Assembly (NCBI GenBank): GCA_036426205.1 | Contig: WSYH01000851.1 | Location: 72,770 to 136,769 of the forward strand | Direction: 5' to 3' | DNA length: 64,000 bases | From: Ascaphus truei | Taxonomy: Eukaryota; Chordata; Amphibia; Anura; Ascaphidae | Shown here: one piece after another, positions 59,022 to 64,000 of the stretch | How the letters are laid out: every line of letters starts with the position of its first letter | Numbering within the stretch: position 1 is the stretch's first letter | The notes under the pieces: generated by a model | Told to the model about the DNA's origin: nothing | The model's database searches: none | What the model saw: only the letters and a program-made list of their open reading frames with translations | Position numbers and translations under genes: made by a program

Positions 59022-59386
59022 CAGCAGCGGCAGCTTTTATTCGAGTAAAAGCCGCCGGCTGCATGCGTCTGGGAAGCGGGTAGCCGCGGCGCGTGGTGGC
59101 GCACTGTGACGTCACAGTCACATGCGCGCCCGGCTTCCCCGTCTTCCCCGGCTTCCCCAGGCTTCCCCGACACCCCTGGAGATCAAATTAAGGTAAGCGG
59201 GGGTGCGGGGAAGCAGAGGGGCAGAGCAGGAGCCGGGTTCGGGGTTGGGAAGGGGGGGTAAATTGCGCGCGAAGTGGAGGGGGGGTGCGTGGGGGAAACG
59301 CGGCGGCGCGCGGTTATTACTGGCGGCAGCTGGGGTAGATCCCGGCATGCCGCCGGCATTTAGTGCAATAAAAGATGTCGCTACTG
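59022..59386. mobile_element. GC-rich TA-target MITE, copy 2
   Basis: 365 bp with ends CAGCAGCGGCAGCTTTTATT and (inverted) CAGTAGCGACATCTTTTATT, flanked by TA (59,020-59,021, 59,387-59,388). Length, GC content and ends match the element at 35.6 kb. It holds TGACGTCACAG near 59,106 and tandem CTTCCCCGGCTTCCCC near 59,133-59,170. Confidence 0.75.
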
Positions 59387-59389
59387 TAT

Positions 59390-61150
59390 ATATATATATT
59401 AATAAAACAAGTAGGCAGCACAACCATTAAAACAAGGAACCAACACAAGATATCATAAATTCAATTAGAAATTCAATCACACAAAATATAAAAAATAATG
59501 CAGCAAAATGACAAAGAATTACATCCACATAATAAACAGAAATAGGAAAAAAAAAAAAATATCTATATATATATATAATATATATATATAATATATATAT
59601 ATATTACAGTATATATATAGGCGATAAAAAGAAGAGGAAGGAAGGGAGAAAAGCAGTTACATAAGGTGTATGTATCGTGTATATGAATTATATCAAATAA
59701 GAAAGCACTTACAACTGGAGATTAGATATGGATGGAAAATCATGTAGTTGAAGTGGAAAATACCAAGGGCCAATTGCGAGCCATTCAAGGGATATGGTTA
59801 TGCGTGCTGGTTCAATCTTCACCACTTCCACAGGAACTTAAATATTTCACTCAGGAATCACCATGCAATCCTACAGACTGTAACAACAAATCCTCCTATT
59901 CAATGTGAGTCAGAGATAGGTCATCAACAAAAAAAAGTATAATCATTTATTAAAAATATATAATTAGCTTGAAAAAGTTCTCTAAGCTATAAAAATGCAA
60001 ATAGTATGCAAAAACGAGGGATAGAGTTCTCTAAGGATCAATAATGCTGAAAATCACAGTCAATATATGTGTATTTGTATCGATATATACACAGGACTAA
60101 CTCATATGAACATATGTGTCTCTGCAGCATTATACTGTCACACTCTCCTACCATCTACAGTGACAATCTTCTGGGTGGTGGGGACTGGAGTGTTATGTTC
60201 ATATACAAGTCTCCCCGGCTTCTCCTCCTTCACTCACTAACTACACGTCATGGGGTTATCACCATGTTTTTGCCAACATATGGTAGATGAAAATGCATTA
60301 CCCTCTCCAGTGACGGTTTTCCGTGAGGTGAACCGGAGCTATGAGGTAGAGCCGGAGAGCTGTTAACACGTACAACGGTATCCATATCCGGCTTGTCCTC
60401 CCACAACACCGCTTCGCGGCATGTGGTGTTGCCCAGTTCGTTGTCTCGTGAGATCTTGCCTCTGGCTCCATTGTATGGTACTCGCAGAGGATATGGCACG
60501 TGTAGAGATTTCTCCATTATACCGTCTAACCAGCGGACCCAAAGTGCTCACAGCAAGGGAAAACACGACTACAGCATTGATCCGCGGTTGATCCTATCTC
60601 TCCAAACTTCACCTATGCGTTTCGAATCGGTCTTGTTAGGTAACCCAAGATTATTCTTTCGTTTATCTTCATTCGCTTCTGCTACTATTTCTGTAATATT
60701 CTTGTATTTTCTAATTCTGGTCTTGATTCTCATGCCGGATGCGCATTGGATGGAGAGTCAGGCCTTGGCGGTACGTGAGCTTCCTGATTCCCGGGGTCGG
60801 AGGGCCACAACGCTTCTTAAAGGTAAGTAAAATAAGAATGTATGTAAATGTATATTTTTACAGGTTCTCCATTGAAATGTATTTTTTATGTTTTTATTGT
60901 CCATTGACTGAGAATGTATTTATCTGTACCCCTGTACAGATGAATACATTAGCCAATGCCTTTTAAGTAAATTGCTTGCTTTGTATTGAGTATGATTTTT
61001 TCTATTTCTGTTTATTATGTGGATTTTGTCATTCTTGTCATTTTGCTGCATTATTTTTTATATTTTGTGTGATTGAATTTCTAATTGAATTTCTAATATC
61101 TTGAGTTGGTTCCTGGTTTTAATGGTTGTGTTGCCTACTTGTTTTATTAA
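59390..61150. repeat. Large inverted repeat, arms of about 150 bp
   Basis: The left arm (about 59,398-59,548) and right arm (about 61,001-61,150) are inverse complements with few mismatches, for example GCAGCAAAATGACAAAG against CATTTTGCTGC. Arms enclose about 1.45 kb, including a TA microsatellite (59,555-59,620) and a 60,730-60,826 frame ending at GGTAAGTAA. No protein family recognised inside. Confidence 0.8.
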
Positions 61151-61345
61151 TTAATAGCTTTGTTGGTTAATGGTTAAATTTATTCATTGTTGTGTTGCCT
61201 ACTTGTTTTATTAATTAATAGCTTTGTTGGTTAACGTTTACATTAATTCATTGTTGTTGTTTAGTGCTTTTATTAATGAATTGCTTTGTTGCTTAGTGGT
61301 TCAATTAATTCATTGTTTAGTTGGTTAATGTTTTAATTAATGTAA
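61125..61345. repeat. Tandem TTGTTGGTTAATG-type repeat, about 65 bp
   Basis: Units of TTTTATTAATTAATAGCTTT then GTTGGTTAA recur at about 61,141 and 61,208, with a diverged third near 61,269. Confidence 0.75.
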
Positions 61346-62057
61346 GGAATCGGGGAACACGTCCTTTGCGACACGTTCCCTACTTACCTGCTGCTGCTGC
61401 CTCTGTTCCTGCTCCTGCGTGCACCCCCGCTCTCATTACAGAGCGCGCGCGCACCCATAGCTCTTCTAGCTTCCGCACGGAACCTGGCTCCTCCCTCCCG
61501 CGCGGCGCGCAAACGCGATGACGTGCAACGATCCCCAGCTACGTGGCAAGTACTCCCATGCCTGCCTTGCTCTCCTGCAGCCTATCCTAGCCTCCACTGG
61601 GGTCGTGCCTACGCTCCGCCCCCTGTCCTCATTGGCTGTTCTCCCTTTAAAGACTTCCTGGTTTCTCACAGACTTTGCTCAGCATCATTCTATGTAATTT
61701 CGAGACGCTCACTCCTGTTGTGCTGTGCTCTAGTTCTCTGTTTGCAGTTTAACCTCTTGTGTACTGACACAGCTTGTTTGTGGACCCTACTGGAGTTTTG
61801 GACCTTGGCTTTCCCTCAACTACGGCGATCTCTCCTACCCTTGAACATGGCATACGGACTCGGACTATTCTCTACAATCCCAGACCACGGCTTACGGACC
61901 CCTACTCTCCTGCTCTCTGCAATTCAAGGACCCGGACCCAGCTACGCTAAACTATCCGCCTTCCAGGCACGCCTCTGCTGCTGCGGGTGTGTGGTGTTAT
62001 ACCTTCCCACCTCAGTGCCGGGGTCTTGTCTTGTTTGAGGGGAGCTCGAGAGTTACA
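61341..62057 (+). repeat. Ty3/Gypsy LTR (5' LTR of a truncated copy)
   Basis: 717 bp bounded by TGTAAGG and GAGTTACA. It includes CATTGGCTG (CCAAT inverse) near 61,632 and a CTTTAAAG TATA-like site near 61,647. The following 62,083-62,160 sequence reads like a Gag N-terminus, so this is a 5' LTR rather than a chance match. Confidence 0.7.
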
Positions 62058-62082
62058 GTATGCTGAGCCCAACAAACATAGA

Positions 62083-62165
62083 CCCCCCTGATGTGGGTCC
62101 AGCCCTGTCCTCCATTTCCGAGCATCAATTAATTGCGTTACAATTAATTGCATTTGTTGGTTAGT
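62083..62165 (+). pseudogene. gag: Start of a Gypsy gag, ATG lost
   Basis: From 62,079-62,081 the codons read (ATA)DPPDVGPALSSISEHQLI, then ALQLIAF, the pattern of a Sushi-type Gag N-terminus (MDPxD-). ATA replaces ATG. The frame dissolves after about 62,160, where other sequence resumes, so nearly all of the element is deleted. Confidence 0.5.
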
Positions 62166-62229
62166 GTTTTTATTTATTGAATTGGGGTGTTTAGGTGTTT
62201 GTGTATGTTCTATTATTGTGACTTTTGGC

Positions 62230-63760
62230 CATTCATGTATTTTGATCAGGGTACCCATTGAGTGCTATAGTGGCTTATCATGCACATATTATATGGGTAT
62301 GACGTATCACTATGCCACTCAATGGATACAGGGTGGGTATAGTGGTTCCGAGATGGGGATTAGGCCTCCCAGGTGGGTAGCAGGGCAGGGTGGGTTAGCC
62401 CCTTAATTACTATAGCGGTTATTAACCGCTAAGGTGATTAAGGGGCTAGGGGACATTAGATTGTGTAGCCATGCATAATAATGACTGCATACATCTTCCC
62501 TGTTGGCAGTAAGTCCTGGTAAGTACAGGCCTGCCAACAGTAGTTATGGAGGTTTTCCCTCACACCCTGGTGTGGTGCCCTGTGTAAGGAAGGGAGTGGC
62601 TGTATGCTCTGAGTCCCTGGATAGTGACATCAGAGATGCGCCTGCCCCCTGAGGTATAAAGGGCACAACACTGTCAGTTAGTGTTGTTGAAAAGTGTTGC
62701 AAGTGTTAGCCAGCAGTTGTGTGAAGCAGCTGGTAAAATGTATGCTATGGCATAAGGGATTGGAGGAATACTTTTGTGACCCTAGTGCAGTAACTAGCGG
62801 TAGCAGAGTGACCAATCAAGTCTGTCTAAGCCACACTGTGTCCAGGGACCTGGCGCAGTGGTGATCTCCCTAGGAGAAAGGGAATCCCACTTCAATACAG
62901 GAGGGCGTACCTGGCAAAGGGACAGCACGGAGAGATGTGCGGCTAGAGCCGGCAGCTGCATGGGGCAGTCTGCTACATCCCAACCTACAATAAAGATGCC
63001 ATGTTCAAAGAAAACCCCACTGTGTGAGTGTGAGATTACTCTGCAGTGGCAGTCACCACCGAGAAGGAGTTCCTCACCAGGACAATCTCCCTGCGGAAGC
63101 ATAGATCCTGATGAGGTGGAGGCGCTGCACATGAAGTAAGTTGGACTCGTAACCACTACCTCAGATACCTGTCCTGCTGCCATCCTCTATAACACCAAGC
63201 GGGAGACTCAGGAGTCCTGTTACTTGCAGGTGCACCACCACACACGACCTTGTAATGGGGACCGGTTAGACCACACGGGCCAATGTGAGATTGGGTGGGT
63301 CAGACAAGGGGGGTCCAGCCGTTACAATTGTATTTATAATATATTCTTGCTGACATCAGATGTATTTTGCAATGTTTTATTTCTGGCAACGCAGGACATG
63401 GACCTGCAGAAGGCTGACGAGGACACCCTTTATATTGCCAGGGGTAAGTAGAACAGTTGTTATTTACTTTATTTATTCTTCATGGCTAATGTTATGTTTA
63501 ATAATGGGCAAATAATCTGTTATTCATATCTGGATAATAGTTATTTTGCCCATTACTGTACTGTATCTATTTGGTTGGGGGGGTGAGGGGGAGGTGTATT
63601 TATTGAAATGTAGGCCATTTTTTTTGTACATACTGGAATGGTACCGCAGGCGAGCGGGGACACAAAGGGAACATTCGAGGACCCCTGTATGCCCTCGGGG
63701 ACCACCCGAGGACCCACGGACACCTGCGGGGAGGAACAGGGGACCCCCATGCAATTTTGC
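62230..63760 (+). repeat. Dual-hairpin/exon-cassette repeat, copy D, split by a solo LTR
   Basis: Hairpin 1 at 62,395-62,449, cassette at about 63,386-63,443 (MDLQKADEDTLYIAR then GTAAGTAG), hairpin 2 at 63,503-63,554 and the GGACCACC minisatellite at about 63,640-63,750. A solo LTR (62,464-63,326) separates hairpin 1 from the cassette. In hairpin 1 both arms carry matching substitutions relative to the other copies. Confidence 0.78.
62464..63326 (+). mobile_element. Solo LTR with ATTG target duplication
   Basis: 863 bp bounded by TGTAGCC and CGTTACA, flanked by ATTG (62,460-62,463 and 63,327-63,330). It has a TATA-like GGTATAAAGGGC at about 62,652 and a poly(A)-like AATAAAGATG at about 62,990. 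No internal element sequence remains, as expected from LTR-LTR recombination. Confidence 0.75.
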
Positions 63761-63869
63761 AAAGTTTGCTATCACTGGTATTCGGGGCTTTCTGCATACC
63801 ATGATAGCAACACTGCCAAAAATTGTGAATTAAAATAATGCCATTTTTCTTTTTCGGCACTTGGCCTAT

Positions 63870-64000
63870 GCCCCTAAGTCAAGTATTGTGTGTGGGGAAT
63901 ATGGCTCGTAGGAATAAAGTGCAACTTCTTATTTTATTCCCCATAACCATAAGACTTAGGAAAGTATAAATGTATTTTTTACTAAACAGTGTGTTTAAAG
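63870..64000 (+). repeat. Dispersed repeat, edge of window
   Basis: GTGTGGGGAATATGGCT, AATAAAGTGCAAC and ATAAGACTTAGGA match 41,255-41,360. It runs off the right edge. Confidence 0.7.

Noticed and set aside
60610..60640. Minus-strand CTAACAAGACCGATTCGAAACGCAT as a ribozyme
   Set aside because: Three core mismatches and no stem I found.
7030..60840. Recurring GGTAAG splice donors in several unrelated repeats (7,050; 38,429; 59,192; 60,826)
   Set aside because: A six-base match is expected many times in 64 kb. Only the multi-copy cassette donors were kept as meaningful.
61523..62038. 171-codon frame with hydrophobic segments
   Set aside because: Lies entirely within a Gypsy LTR; no domain and no second copy evidence.
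1..64000. CRISPR array, operon or bacterial features
   Set aside because: Tandem repeats here have no unique equal-length spacers. Composition, introns, LTRs and LINEs show a vertebrate nuclear genome.

Overview
This looks like a repeat-dense, non-coding stretch of a vertebrate nuclear genome. The repeat spectrum fits an amphibian, probably a frog: several CR1/L2-type LINEs, a Tx1/L1-type LINE tail, Ty3/Gypsy elements with PNMA-, Sushi- and SCAN-like Gags, a Tc1 element, a Harbinger element with a MADF-BESS gene, many TA-flanked non-autonomous DNA elements and long microsatellites. The species is an inference. I found no convincing host protein-coding gene, tRNA or rRNA. Nearly every readable open frame is a decayed transposon gene.

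Layout. 0-10 kb: a Tx1/L1 LINE tail, 60-bp minisatellites, a CR1/L2-superfamily LINE (minus strand), two copies of an unusual 'dual-hairpin plus exon-like cassette' repeat, and a 1.25-kb TA-flanked pogo/Tigger-like element filled with tandem repeats. 9.7-19.6 kb: an L2-like LINE (minus strand) split inside its RT catalytic YADD motif by a 7.8-kb Ty3/Gypsy element (10,823-18,581) that has both LTRs, PBS, PPT, a PNMA-like Gag and a long pol. 21-23 kb: a Tc1 element. 25-27.6 kb: a Sushi-type Gypsy LTR plus gag, and a SCAN-like (Gmr1-type) gag remnant. 30 kb: a 399-bp-period repeat carrying what reads as a complete type I hammerhead ribozyme. 31-33.7 kb: a Harbinger element with a two-exon MADF-BESS gene and a convergent transposase pseudogene. 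34-39 kb: CR1 copies interrupted by two different TA-target DNA elements. 44-48 kb: a nearly full CR1 copy (minus strand) with ORF1 esterase tail, endonuclease and RT. 50-52 kb: RTE/CFDP2-type LINE fragments. 52.5-54 kb: a minus-strand dual-hairpin copy and AT-rich minisatellites. 54.5-61.3 kb: two large inverted-repeat structures, a hammerhead-like motif, an L2 tail and a GC-rich TA-MITE. 61.3-64 kb: a Gypsy LTR with the start of gag, another dual-hairpin copy split by a solo LTR with a 4-bp target duplication, and the edge of a dispersed repeat shared with 41 kb.

The best leads for something new are the hammerhead-bearing tandem unit at 30 kb (retrozyme-like), a weaker second hammerhead-like fold at 54.6 kb, and the dual-hairpin repeat family, which repeatedly carries a short acidic open frame ending at a GTAAGT splice-donor-like site and shows a compensatory change in one hairpin stem. 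All calls come from reading the sequence by eye; no database search was run.
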